Positions 36,474-44,755 of a stretch of DNA of 64,000 bases are shown in pieces. The position numbers and the translations under genes are program-made. A model generated the notes under the pieces. It worked only from the letters and a program-made list of their open reading frames with translations. It was not told where the DNA came from and did not search any database. The DNA comes from Pseudomonas saudiphocaensis (lineage in GTDB: Bacteria > Pseudomonadota > Gammaproteobacteria > Pseudomonadales > Pseudomonadaceae), in NCBI RefSeq assembly GCF_000756775.1, contig NZ_CCSF01000001.1, forward strand, positions 806,001 through 870,000, given 5' to 3'. Positions within the stretch are counted from its first letter, which is position 1. The number at the start of each line of letters is the position of its first letter.

Positions 36474-36725
36474 GAACCTTCCCCAATAACCGCATCGTTG
36501 AACTGGCACCCGCTCTGCACTGGGCACGAGCGGAGCATGGAAGAAATATGGACCAGAGTGCCCAGCGCATCCGCCGAAGACAAGTTCCGCCCGCTTCTTT
36601 GGCGGAACGATTACGCCCCGGCGGCCTCACAAAAACATATCCCACCCATTCGCACCCATTCAGGGGGCCGGAGCGGGAAGCGGCACTTAGTGAATCATCA
36701 GGTAAACAAGCACTGGAGACAGGCC

Positions 36726-37112
36726 ATGAAAACCAACACCCTCGAACGATTCCAGCTGCCCAAACTGGCAGCCGTTGCATTGGGTGGAATTCTGCTGGCT
36801 GGCTGCGCCGGCAATCCGCCCACCGAACAGTTTGCTGTAACCGAGTCGGCCGTACGCAGCGCAGTGAGCGCAGGCGGAACCGAATATGCAGCGGTGGAGA
36901 TGCGTACCGCTCAGGAAAAATGGAAGCAGGCCGAAATGGCCATGCAGCGTGAAGACTATGAAGAAGCCCGTTTGTTGGCCGAGCAGGCCGAGTGGGACGC
37001 ACGTGTAGCCGAGCGCAAGGCTCAGGCAGCCAAGGCACGTAAAGCGGTGGAGGAAGCCCAGCGTGGCGTTGATGACCTGCGCGAAGAAAGCATGCGCAGC
37101 GTGACTCAGTAA
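36726..37112 (+). CDS. DUF4398 lipoprotein
   Basis: The 128-residue product has a lipoprotein signal with lipobox LLAGC (Cys near residue 25). A mature domain that is a long charged helix follows (EYAAVEMRTAQEKWKQAEMA, DYEEARLLAEQAEWDARVAE, then a Lys/Ala/Glu-rich coiled coil to the end). This is the DUF4398 pattern. The residue after Cys is Ala, so sorting to the outer membrane is expected. It lies 41 bp upstream of lptF, which has a matching helical N-terminal half; the two are probably co-expressed envelope-stress proteins. Confidence 0.88.
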   Translation: MKTNTLERFQLPKLAAVALGGILLAGCAGNPPTEQFAVTESAVRSAVSAGGTEYAAVEMRTAQEKWKQAEMAMQREDYEEARLLAEQAEWDARVAERKAQAAKARKAVEEAQRGVDDLREESMRSVTQ

Positions 37113-37153
37113 CTCCGGCCAGCCCTTCAAGTCTGAACAAAGGAAGATTCGCC

Positions 37154-37957
37154 ATGAATAAACTACTGACATTGCCTACCGTTCTGGCCATGAGCATTGG
37201 CCTCGCCGCTTGCTCCTCTCAGCCTAATCAGAACCTCGAACAAGCTCGTACGCAGTTCGCCCAGTTGCAGAGCGACGCTCGCTCCAGCCAGCTGGCCGCG
37301 TTGGAAACCGAAGACGCCGCGCGAGCGCTGGAGAAAGCCGACAAGGCCTATCTCGGTGATGCAAACGAGGAGAAAGTCGATCAGCTGGCCTACCTGGCCA
37401 AGCGCCGAATCGAACTGGCCGAGCAGACCATCGCCCTGCGCACCGCCGAGCAGGACATCGAGAAGGTTTCGGCCAAGCGTGCCGAGGCACGCCTGGAGTC
37501 ACGTGAAGAACAGCTGCGCCGTCAGCAGGATGAAATCCGCCGTTTGCAGCAGGACCTGCAAGCCAAACAGACCGAGCGCGGTACCCTGGTGACCTTTGGA
37601 GATGTTCTGTTCGACTACGACAAGTCAGACCTGAAGCCCGCCGGCATGCGCGACATTCAAAAGCTGGCTGACTTCCTCAATGAAAACCCCGAGCGCAAGA
37701 TCGTGGTGGAAGGCTATACCGACAGCACCGGTTCTGACGCCTATAACCAGCAACTGTCCGAGCGCCGTGCAGAGTCCGTCCGCCGCGCCCTGACTCGTGC
37801 AGGAGTCGATATGCAGCGGATCCAGACTGTCGGCTATGGCAAGCAGTACCCGGTTGCGAGCAACGATTCGAACTCCGGTCGGGCGATGAATCGTCGTGTC
37901 GAAGTGACGATTTCCGATGATGACCAGCGCGTTGCCCCGCGCTCTTCCATGCGCTAA
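37154..37957 (+). CDS. lptF: OmpA-family outer-membrane lipoprotein, LptF-like
   Basis: The 267-residue product has a lipobox LAAC (Cys near residue 20). A long coiled coil follows (about 30-145, heptad Leu/Ala/Arg/Glu) and then an OmpA C-terminal peptidoglycan-binding domain (DVLFDYDKSDLKPAGMRDIQ, VVEGYTDSTGSDAYNQQLSE, RAESVRRALTRAGVD, GRAMNRRVEVTI). Peptidoglycan-binding Asp and Arg residues are in place. Together with the upstream DUF4398 gene this matches the lptF locus of P. aeruginosa, where expression depends on the envelope-stress sigma factor AlgU. I found no convincing AlgU site here. Confidence 0.9.
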   Translation: MNKLLTLPTVLAMSIGLAACSSQPNQNLEQARTQFAQLQSDARSSQLAALETEDAARALEKADKAYLGDANEEKVDQLAYLAKRRIELAEQTIALRTAEQDIEKVSAKRAEARLESREEQLRRQQDEIRRLQQDLQAKQTERGTLVTFGDVLFDYDKSDLKPAGMRDIQKLADFLNENPERKIVVEGYTDSTGSDAYNQQLSERRAESVRRALTRAGVDMQRIQTVGYGKQYPVASNDSNSGRAMNRRVEVTISDDDQRVAPRSSMR

Positions 37958-37967
37958 TGGCTGGTGA

Positions 37968-37987
37968 ACCTTCCAGGGATGGAAGGT
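37968..37987 (+). terminator. Hairpin after lptF
   Basis: A perfect 8-bp stem ACCTTCCA/TGGAAGGT with loop GGGA lies 10 bp after the stop. It is followed by CGCTGTTT, a poor T-run, so termination may be partial. Confidence 0.5.
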
Positions 37988-38054
37988 CGCTGTTTAGCTC
38001 CGTAAAGCAGGCTGGGCTTATTGGCTATGTCCGCTTTGTGCATTGTGGAGCGAT

Positions 38055-38123
38055 AAAAGCTTCGTGCCGAGGGTGGCCACATATTGCGCACGGATCTCGT
38101 GGGAGGCGCGACCCCGCGCCGAA
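38055..38123. repeat. Degenerate REP doublet
   Basis: The left unit AAAGCTTCGTGCCGAGGGTG and the right unit GGAGGCGCGACCCCGCGCCGAA (given in parts: GGAGGCGCGACC, CCGCGCCGAA) match the pairs at 25147 and 30651 with several changes in the stems. It looks like an older, decaying copy. Confidence 0.7.
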
Positions 38124-38185
38124 GATGGCAAGGTCCCACACAGTCTTGGTAACAGCCAACAGCTGGCCAACCGATATTCGGTCTC

Positions 38186-38494
38186 TTATAGCCCCTGCTC
38201 CGAGCAGCGTACGGCACGCTTCTGATTGTCCACCAACACGCCTGTCAGGCCTTTCTGCTGTGTGTCGAACAACACCAGCACGCCATCGATGCATTGCGCG
38301 ATCTGGGGCGCAGGCTTGAGCGAAATTCGATAGTCCTCGCCGGGGATGGTCTTGAGCATGGTGTAGTCCGCCAGCAGCAGCGCATCCTGAGGCTTGGCGA
38401 TATGCAGGTAGCCGTAATACCAAAGCACCCCGACAGTAGCGGCGACAGTGCCCATGGCAGTGATGATCAGCGGGATGGCATTGCGTTCAGACAT
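38186..38494 (-). CDS. Hypothetical protein with one N-terminal membrane helix
   Basis: The 102-residue product starts at ATG 38494 (MSERNAIPLIITAMGTVAAT) and has one membrane helix (about 7-27), then a mostly beta, probably periplasmic domain with two Cys (in APQIAQCIDG and RAVRCSEQ) that could form a disulfide. No family is recognised. An alternative TTG start at 38509 would overlap the preceding QEGLA gene by 4 bp. It is downstream of and nearly fused to that gene, so it is probably in its operon. Confidence 0.65.
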   Translation of the reverse strand: MSERNAIPLIITAMGTVAATVGVLWYYGYLHIAKPQDALLLADYTMLKTIPGEDYRISLKPAPQIAQCIDGVLVLFDTQQKGLTGVLVDNQKRAVRCSEQGL

Positions 38495-38505
38495 GTCTTG
38501 TGGAC

Positions 38506-39801
38506 TCAAAGAATATTGGCGTAGTCAGCCTCGATTCGATCGAGACTCAAATGATTGAGGAAGTTGGAGAAGCACATCCAGGCCGAAAGCGCGTTGAGGT
38601 CCTGGAACTGCTGCGGCAGGTAACGCGGCGGTGCGACCATGCCTTCATCAACCAACTGGCGCAGTGTGCGCATGTCTTCCAGCGTGGTCTTGCCGCAAAA
38701 CAGCAGCGGGATGTGCTCGAGCTTGCCTTGCCGCACCGCCAGCTGGATGTAGTTGTAGACCATGATGAAACCCTTCAGATAGGACAGATCCTTGGTGAAG
38801 GGCAAACCATTGGGCAGTGAGCCACGGAATACGCGGTTGGCGTTGCTATAACACTCCTCCTCGTCGTAACCCTGCTCGCGGAAGAAGCCGAACACGTCGA
38901 GGAAATCCGCGCCCTCCTCGGCCATGTGAATGGCGCGGGTACGGTTGGTGAGCTTGCGTAGCCGGGTCGGATATGAGGCAAAGGCAATCACTTCCATCAG
39001 GATCGCCAGGCCCTCCTGGGTCACCGTCGAGGAAGGCGGACCCTTGGCCAAAAAGGTGCAGATCGGCTGGTTCTGGCCGTTTAGCGTAGTGCCGACATGC
39101 ACCAGACCCTCATGCACTTCCAGGGCACGCACGTCGCGCTCGTTGAATATCGCATCGCTGCGGATCTTGATGTAGTCGGCGCCGGCTGCCGCATCGGCGA
39201 GAATGCCATCGGATTCGAACACCCGGATCACACCCTCGCCTTCGCCGAACACCGGGTCCAGACGGCGTTGCAGCATCTCCACCGCCTGCGGCGCGGTGAG
39301 CGTCTTGGGCTCGTCCTTGAGGTCGCTGCGGTCGTCGATATTGTTCAGGTAATCCGACAGCATCAGCCCGAGGTCCGCAAGCGTCGGGTCGCCGGCGTGG
39401 AAAGCATCGGAAGCCGCGCCGTAGAGTTCCTGGGAGATCAGCCCGAAGTCCGCCGTGCCACGCGCTTCGAGCATGCGGATCACCATGCGGTACTCGCGGC
39501 ACATGCGCCGCATGATCTGCCCCACCGGGCTGAACTGGCCGAGCTGGCGGGTAATATCCCGCTCGATGTTCTGAAACTCTTCCTTCTTCGCGGCGGAATC
39601 AAAAGCCAGAGGACGGGCCTCATACCAGCTGCGGTCAACCTTGGGCAGCTCGCGGCAGCCAGAGGCGAAAAAGCCCTCGCGGATGCTGTCGTCCCACTTC
39701 ACCGCATCCAGGATCCGCACAGGGGCCTGTGCCTCGACGATACGATCGGACAGCGCACGTACCGTGCGTTGATAGTCATCCAGCGTGTCAGGAGTGTTCA
39801 T
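38506..39801 (-). CDS. DUF1704 / QEGLA-motif protein (putative metallopeptidase)
   Basis: The 431-residue product carries the two hallmark motifs of the family annotated as flavohemoglobin expression-modulating QEGLA protein: HEGLVHVGTTLNGQ (HExxxH, a likely zinc site) and TQEGLAILMEVIAF. DUF1704 relatives include tubulin-type carboxypeptidases, so a peptidase activity is plausible (inference). The start is the ATG at 39799-39801. It lies 66 bp downstream of lysS with a hairpin between them, and just upstream of the small membrane protein. Confidence 0.85.
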   Translation of the reverse strand: MNTPDTLDDYQRTVRALSDRIVEAQAPVRILDAVKWDDSIREGFFASGCRELPKVDRSWYEARPLAFDSAAKKEEFQNIERDITRQLGQFSPVGQIMRRMCREYRMVIRMLEARGTADFGLISQELYGAASDAFHAGDPTLADLGLMLSDYLNNIDDRSDLKDEPKTLTAPQAVEMLQRRLDPVFGEGEGVIRVFESDGILADAAAGADYIKIRSDAIFNERDVRALEVHEGLVHVGTTLNGQNQPICTFLAKGPPSSTVTQEGLAILMEVIAFASYPTRLRKLTNRTRAIHMAEEGADFLDVFGFFREQGYDEEECYSNANRVFRGSLPNGLPFTKDLSYLKGFIMVYNYIQLAVRQGKLEHIPLLFCGKTTLEDMRTLRQLVDEGMVAPPRYLPQQFQDLNALSAWMCFSNFLNHLSLDRIEADYANIL

Positions 39802-39832
39802 CGCTACCTCTCTGGATCGCAGTGACGGTTTA

Positions 39833-39856
39833 CCGGGCAGCAAGGGCGCTGCCCGG
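39833..39856 (-). terminator. Hairpin after lysS
   Basis: A perfect 9-bp stem CCGGGCAGC/GCTGCCCGG with a 6-nt loop lies 11 bp past the lysS stop. On the minus strand it is followed by TAAACC, not a T-run, so it may only partly separate lysS from the DUF1704 gene. Confidence 0.5.
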
Positions 39857-39867
39857 CACAGGTTCCG

Positions 39868-41370
39868 TCAGACCTCGGGGCGCATGTGCGGGAAGAGGAT
39901 CACGTCGCGGATCGACGGAGAATTGGTCAGCAGCATCACTAGGCGGTCGATACCGATACCCTCGCCGGCAGTCGGCGGCATGCCGTATTCCAGCGCGCGG
40001 ACGAAGTCGGCATCGAAATGCATGGCTTCGTCGTCGCCGGCGTCCTTCTCGGCCACCTGGGCGTGGAAGCGCTCGGCCTGATCCTCGGCATCGTTCAACT
40101 CGGAATAGGCGTTGGCAATTTCGCGACCGCCGATAAACAGCTCGAAACGGTCGGTGACGTTGGGGTTCTTGTCGTTGCGACGCGCCAGCGGCGAGACCTC
40201 GAACGGGTACTCGGTAATAAAGGTCGGCTGCTCTAGGCGATGTTCGACCAGCTCTTCGAAGATCATCACCTGCAGCTTGCCCAGGCCTTCGTGACCCAGC
40301 AGCTTAGCGCCGGCCTTCTTGGCGATCTCGCGGGCCTTTTCCAGGTCGTTGAGGTCGTCGGCCGTGATCTCAGGGTTGTACTGCAGGATGGAGTCGAACA
40401 CCGACAGCCGCGCAAAGGGCTCGCCGAAATGGAACACCTTGTCACCGTAGGGCACGTCAGTGCTGCCGAGCACGGCCTGGGCCAGCTCGCGGAACAGCTC
40501 CTCGGTCAGGTCCATGTTGTCTTCGTAGTCGGCGTAGGCCTGGTAGAACTCGAGCATGGTGAACTCGGGGTTGTGCCGGGTCGAAACGCCTTCGTTGCGG
40601 AAGTTGCGGTTGATCTCGAACACCCGCTCGAAGCCGCCCACCACCAGGCGCTTGAGGTAAAGCTCAGGCGCAATGCGCAGGAACATCGGCAGGTCCAGCG
40701 CGTTGTGATGGGTCTCGAAGGGCTTGGCCGCGGCGCCGCCGGGAATGGTCTGCAGCATCGGCGTTTCCACTTCGAGGAAGTCGCGCTCGGCAAGGAACTT
40801 GCGAATATGGGCGATGACCTGGGAGCGCACGCGGAAGGTGTGGCGGGTTTCCTCGTTGACGATCAGATCGACGTAGCGCTGGCGATAGCGCTGCTCGGTA
40901 TCGGTCAGGCCGTGGTGCTTGTCCGGCAGCGGGCGCAGGGATTTGGTCAGCAGACGCACGTTGGTCATGTTGACATACAGATCGCCCTTGCCCGAGCGCG
41001 CCAAAGTACCTTCAGCAGCAATGATGTCGCCCAGGTCCCAGGTCTTGACCGCTTCCAGGGTTTCGGCAGGCAGGCCCTTGCGGTCGACGTAGACCTGCAG
41101 GCGACCGGTCATATCCTGCAGCACCATAAAGGCACCGCGGTTGAGCATGATGCGCCCGCCGATCTTCACCTTGATTGCCGCCGCTTCCAGCTCTTCCTTG
41201 CTCGTGTCGGCGTATTTCAACTGCAGGTCGTTGCAGTAGCTGTCGCGACGGAAGTCATTTGGGAAGGCATTGCCCTGCTCACGCACGGCAGCAAGCTTTT
41301 CCTTGCGCTGGGCAATCAGCTTGTTTTCTTCCTCTTGGATGGCGTGCTGGTTCAGCGGTTGTTCGCTCAT
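39868..41370 (-). CDS. lysS: Lysyl-tRNA synthetase (class II)
   Basis: The 500-residue product has an N-terminal OB-fold anticodon-binding domain ([20 protein letters not shown]) and a class II catalytic core. Motif 1 is in [20 protein letters not shown], motif 2 in [20 protein letters not shown], and motif 3 in [20 protein letters not shown]. It charges tRNA-Lys. It lies 212 bp downstream of prfB in the same direction, a conserved pairing, with a strong palindrome in the gap. Confidence 0.97.
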   Translation of the reverse strand: MSEQPLNQHAIQEEENKLIAQRKEKLAAVREQGNAFPNDFRRDSYCNDLQLKYADTSKEELEAAAIKVKIGGRIMLNRGAFMVLQDMTGRLQVYVDRKGLPAETLEAVKTWDLGDIIAAEGTLARSGKGDLYVNMTNVRLLTKSLRPLPDKHHGLTDTEQRYRQRYVDLIVNEETRHTFRVRSQVIAHIRKFLAERDFLEVETPMLQTIPGGAAAKPFETHHNALDLPMFLRIAPELYLKRLVVGGFERVFEINRNFRNEGVSTRHNPEFTMLEFYQAYADYEDNMDLTEELFRELAQAVLGSTDVPYGDKVFHFGEPFARLSVFDSILQYNPEITADDLNDLEKAREIAKKAGAKLLGHEGLGKLQVMIFEELVEHRLEQPTFITEYPFEVSPLARRNDKNPNVTDRFELFIGGREIANAYSELNDAEDQAERFHAQVAEKDAGDDEAMHFDADFVRALEYGMPPTAGEGIGIDRLVMLLTNSPSIRDVILFPHMRPEV

Positions 41371-41522
41371 GGTCAGTTTTATTTCCGATCGCGCGGGTCG
41401 TCTCGACCCATGAATTGGCTAGCTAATAATGATGGCCGTGTGGTTTGAAGCGTAGCGAGTTGGCTGGCAGGCGGGTGGAAAACGGTGGTCTGGTCGCGGT
41501 AAGTGAACACTTGCCCTACCTG

Positions 41523-41548
41523 ACATTCGGTGGCGAGCCACCGAATGT
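41523..41548. other. Perfect 12-bp hairpin between prfB and lysS
   Basis: ACATTCGGTGGC and GCCACCGAATGT pair fully around a 2-nt GA centre. No T-run flanks it on either strand. It could be an mRNA-processing or stability element in a prfB-lysS transcript, or a protein-binding palindrome. Confidence 0.6.
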
Positions 41549-41582
41549 GCCGTTTCACTTCAGCCTGAACAAGCGCAATAGC

Positions 41583-42678
41583 TTACAGACCCTGCTTCAG
41601 ACTGGCTTCCAGGTACTCGTCGATATCTCCATCCAGCACCTTGTCGCAGTCGCTGCGCTCGACGCCCGTGCGCAGATCCTTGATGCGCGAGGCATCGAGC
41701 ACGTAAGAGCGGATCTGGTGGCCCCAACCGATATCCGACTTGGAGTCTTCCAGCGCCTGCGACGCTGCGTTGCGTTTCTGCATCTCCAGCTCGTACAACC
41801 TGGCCCGCAGCATTTTCATGGCGGTGTCCTTGTTGGCGTGCTGGGAACGTTCGTTCTGGCAGGCCACCACGGTGTTGGTCGGTACGTGGGTGATACGTAC
41901 CGCCGAGTCGGTGGTGTTTACGTGCTGACCACCCGCACCGGAGGAGCGGTAGGTGTCGATGCGCAGGTCGGCCGGGTTGATCTCGATTTCGATGTTGTCG
42001 TCGATTTCCGGCGAGACGAACACCGCGGTAAACGAGGTGTGCCGACGGTTGCCAGAGTCGTAGGGGCTCTTGCGCACCAGGCGATGCACGCCGCTTTCGG
42101 TGCGCAGCCAGCCAAAGGCGTATTCGCCCTTGATATGCAGGGTCGCGCCCTTGATGCCGGCGACTTCGCCTTCGGACAGCTCGATGATGGTGGCGTCGAA
42201 ACCGTGCTTGTCGGCCCAGCGCAGGTACATGCGCAGCAGCATGTTGGCCCAGTCCTGAGCCTCGGTGCCACCGGAGCCGGCCTGGATATCGAGGTAGGCG
42301 TTGTTGGGGTCCATTTCACCGCTGAACATGCGGCGGAATTCCAGCCCTTCAAGAATGCAGCGCAGGCGGTCCAGCTCGACCACCACATCGTCGACGGCGC
42401 TCTGGTCGTCCTCTTCGACGGCCATGTCCAGCAGGTCACGGGAGTCAGCCAGGCCGCTCTGCAGCTCGTCCAGGGTCTCTACGATCTGGGCCAGGGTGGA
42501 ACGCTCACGACCCAGGTTCTGGGCGTATTCGGGGTTGTTCCAGACGTTGGGGTCTTCGAGTTCGCGGTTTACTTCGACGAGACGATCATGCTTGTTATCG
42601 TAGTCAAAGATACCCCCGAATCGACAGGGTGCGCTCGGACAGGTCCTTGATGCTGTTGACGATCGGGTTGATTTCCAT
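41583..42678 (-). CDS. prfB: Peptide chain release factor 2 (programmed +1 frameshift)
   Basis: RF2 ends translation at UGA and UAA. The gene starts at ATG 42676-42678 ([16 protein letters not shown], then TLSIRGYL) and meets an in-frame TGA at 42604-42606, codon 25. Shifting +1 at CTT TGA C continues as [18 protein letters not shown]. The total is 364 residues, the normal RF2 size. The GGQ motif is present ([20 protein letters not shown]) and the SPF-type anticodon region lies upstream. An AGGGGG just before CTT TGA is the known stimulator. Low RF2 promotes the shift, so the gene autoregulates. Confidence 0.97.
42604..42615 (-). promoter_or_regulatory. RF2 +1 frameshift site
   Basis: On the minus strand GGGGGTATCTTTGAC holds the internal Shine-Dalgarno-like AGGGGG-type run, the slippery CTT and the TGA C stop context. 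It is the classic prfB autoregulatory signal. Confidence 0.95.
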
Positions 42679-42782
42679 AGGTAGGCAGCTCTCAAGCGGA
42701 CGTTTCGAAAAGCCGCAGATTATAAACCCAGCAGGCCATCACTGACAGCCCACCGGATCGGATGGTGAATGGGCCGCCGCCG

Positions 42783-43514
42783 TCAGGCCGAGACCTCCCG
42801 GACCTGGGCTTCAAGCTCGGCCTTGAGCGCCGGATCGAGATTGAGCTGACGTGCCAACTCGTCGAGATAGGCGCGCTCCATGAAGTGCTCTTCGTCCACC
42901 ATCAGTACGCTGGCCAGGTACATTTCCGCTGCCATTTCAGGTGACGTCGCCTCTGCCGCTATGACGGACGGATCCAGCGGCTTATTCAACTCGGCATCGA
43001 GCCAGCGCTGCAGCTCGGGGTCGCTGGTCATTTTGGCCAGTTCCGCATCGATCAGTTGGCGCTCGCGCTCATCGACATGGCCATCGGCCTTGGCCGCGGC
43101 AATCAGCGCCATGAGGATGCCGCGGCTGTGTTCTTCGGCCTGTGCCGGCGGTAGACGATCAATGGTCATCGGCACAGGCTGCGCCGTGGCGTTGGCATTG
43201 CCCTGCTGCTGCGCCTGCCAGTTACCGAAGGCCTTGTATGCCAGCACGCCCAGCGCGGTTAGGCCACCGTAGGTGATGACCTTGCCACCCAGCTTGCGGG
43301 CCTTGCGATTGCCCAGCAGCAAACCCATGGCTCCTGCCGCCAGCGCTCCTCCGCCTGCGCCGGACAGTAGGTTGCCCAGCCCGCCGTTAGTCCCGCCGCG
43401 CCCAAGCAGATCACCTAGCCCGCCTGCGCCGGAAGCCGGATTTGATGACTGTCTGTTTTGCAGCAGGTCCTGGCCGGACTTCAGAAGTTGATCGAGCAAA
43501 CCACTGGTTTTCAT
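42783..43514 (-). CDS. DUF533 / TerB-like membrane-associated protein (YebE-like)
   Basis: The 243-residue product starts MKTSGLLDQLLKSGQDLLQN at ATG 43512-43514. A Gly/Ala-rich stretch (about 30-75, with GLGDLLGRGGTNGGLGNLLS) and a short hydrophobic segment (GKVITYGGLTALGVLAYKAF) follow. The C-terminal TerB-type helical domain (ILMALIAAAKADGHVDERER, EMYLASVLMVDEEHFMERAY) has EF-hand-like acidic residues. YebE-type genes belong to envelope-stress regulons; a precise function is unknown. Confidence 0.88.
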   Translation of the reverse strand: MKTSGLLDQLLKSGQDLLQNRQSSNPASGAGGLGDLLGRGGTNGGLGNLLSGAGGGALAAGAMGLLLGNRKARKLGGKVITYGGLTALGVLAYKAFGNWQAQQQGNANATAQPVPMTIDRLPPAQAEEHSRGILMALIAAAKADGHVDERERQLIDAELAKMTSDPELQRWLDAELNKPLDPSVIAAEATSPEMAAEMYLASVLMVDEEHFMERAYLDELARQLNLDPALKAELEAQVREVSA

Positions 43515-43554
43515 GAAAGACCTCATGGAAATGAGCAGATAAAGGGCAGCCCTG

Positions 43555-44664
43555 TCAGTCGGGTATGCCGGAAGCGGAACGTAGCGGTGTATCCCGGTGC
43601 GCAGCACGAACATACTGCGGCGGCCAGGCGAACGACGTCTCGCGCAGATCTTCAGCCGCATGCATCGGCCAGTAAGGGTCGCGCAACAACTCTCGGGCAA
43701 GCAGGATCAGATCAGCCTGCCCTGTACGCAGGATGTGCTCTGCCTGAACTGCCTCGGTGATCATGCCGACCGTGCCGGTGGCAATCTCGGCTTCGCGGCG
43801 GACCCGCTCGGCAAATTGCGTCTGGTAGCCCGGCCCCACGGGGATTTCCGCATTGGCAGCGGTGCCTCCCGAAGACACGTCGATCAGATCGACTCCCAGT
43901 GCTTTCAGACGCCGTGCCAACTCAACGGTTTCATCCGAGTTCCAGCCATCCTCGACCCAATCGGTGGCCGATAGACGTACGAACAGCGGCAGTTCGTCCG
44001 GCCATACGCCACGCACTGCTCCGGTCACCTCAAGCAGTAGACGGATGCGGTTCTCGAAGGAGCCGCCATAAGCGTCCTGACGCTGATTGGAGATAGGGGA
44101 AAGAAACTGATGCAGCAGATAACCGTGCGCCGCGTGCACTTCGGCCACCTTGAATCCCGCTGCCAGGGCCCGCTCGGCGGCACGCACGAAAGCCTCCACC
44201 ACAACGCCGATAGCGGATTCGTCCAGCATCTCGGGGATGGCGTGCTGCGGATCGAAGGCAATGCTGGACGGCCCCACCGGCGTCCATCCCCCTTCGCTAA
44301 TGGGCACGCTGCCATGCTTGCCAAGCCACGGCTGCCAGGTGCTGGCCTTGCGCCCGGCGTGGGCCAACTGGATGCCGGCGACCGAACCCTGGGCTTCAAT
44401 AAACCGGGTGATGCGCCGCAGCGGCTCAATCTGCTCGTCCTTCCAGAGGCCCAGATCTTCGGGTGAGATTCGACCTTTGGCAGTTACCGCGGTCGCTTCG
44501 ATGATGACCAGCCCGGCGCCACCAACCGCGCGGCTGCCCAAATGGACCAGGTGCCAGTCGTTGGCCATGCCATCACGGGCCGAGTATTGGCACATGGGCG
44601 AAACGGCAATGCGATTGGGCAAGGTGAGCTGGCGCAGGCTGAGCGGCTGGAAGAGTTGGGTCAT
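43555..44664 (-). CDS. NADH:flavin oxidoreductase, Old Yellow Enzyme (YqjM/XenA type)
   Basis: The 369-residue FMN TIM barrel has LFQPLSLRQLTLPNRIAVSP followed by MCQYSARDGM, where the Cys that tunes flavin potential in the YqjM/XenA class is present. The substrate-binding pair is in EVHAAHGYLLHQFLSP, preceded by QLAHAGRKAS. Such enzymes reduce activated C=C bonds and some nitro compounds using NAD(P)H. It is 40 bp from the DUF533 start and on the same strand as the molybdopterin oxidoreductase. It looks monocistronic. Confidence 0.92.
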   Translation of the reverse strand: MTQLFQPLSLRQLTLPNRIAVSPMCQYSARDGMANDWHLVHLGSRAVGGAGLVIIEATAVTAKGRISPEDLGLWKDEQIEPLRRITRFIEAQGSVAGIQLAHAGRKASTWQPWLGKHGSVPISEGGWTPVGPSSIAFDPQHAIPEMLDESAIGVVVEAFVRAAERALAAGFKVAEVHAAHGYLLHQFLSPISNQRQDAYGGSFENRIRLLLEVTGAVRGVWPDELPLFVRLSATDWVEDGWNSDETVELARRLKALGVDLIDVSSGGTAANAEIPVGPGYQTQFAERVRREAEIATGTVGMITEAVQAEHILRTGQADLILLARELLRDPYWPMHAAEDLRETSFAWPPQYVRAAHRDTPLRSASGIPD

Positions 44665-44755
44665 GACGGCCTCTACTGTCTGAATGCGTATTGGACACCC
44701 TTCAGTAGAGACCGTTTCTTCGCCTATGCCCAGCCTGCGCAGGCGAGGTCGCTGG

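Noticed and set aside
40240-41448. 402-codon plus-strand frame opposite lysS
   Set aside because: lysS carries all three class II motifs. The opposite frame has no family features and no ribosome-binding site.
42604-42606. Premature stop in prfB
   Set aside because: It is the programmed frameshift stop of RF2, not a disabling mutation.
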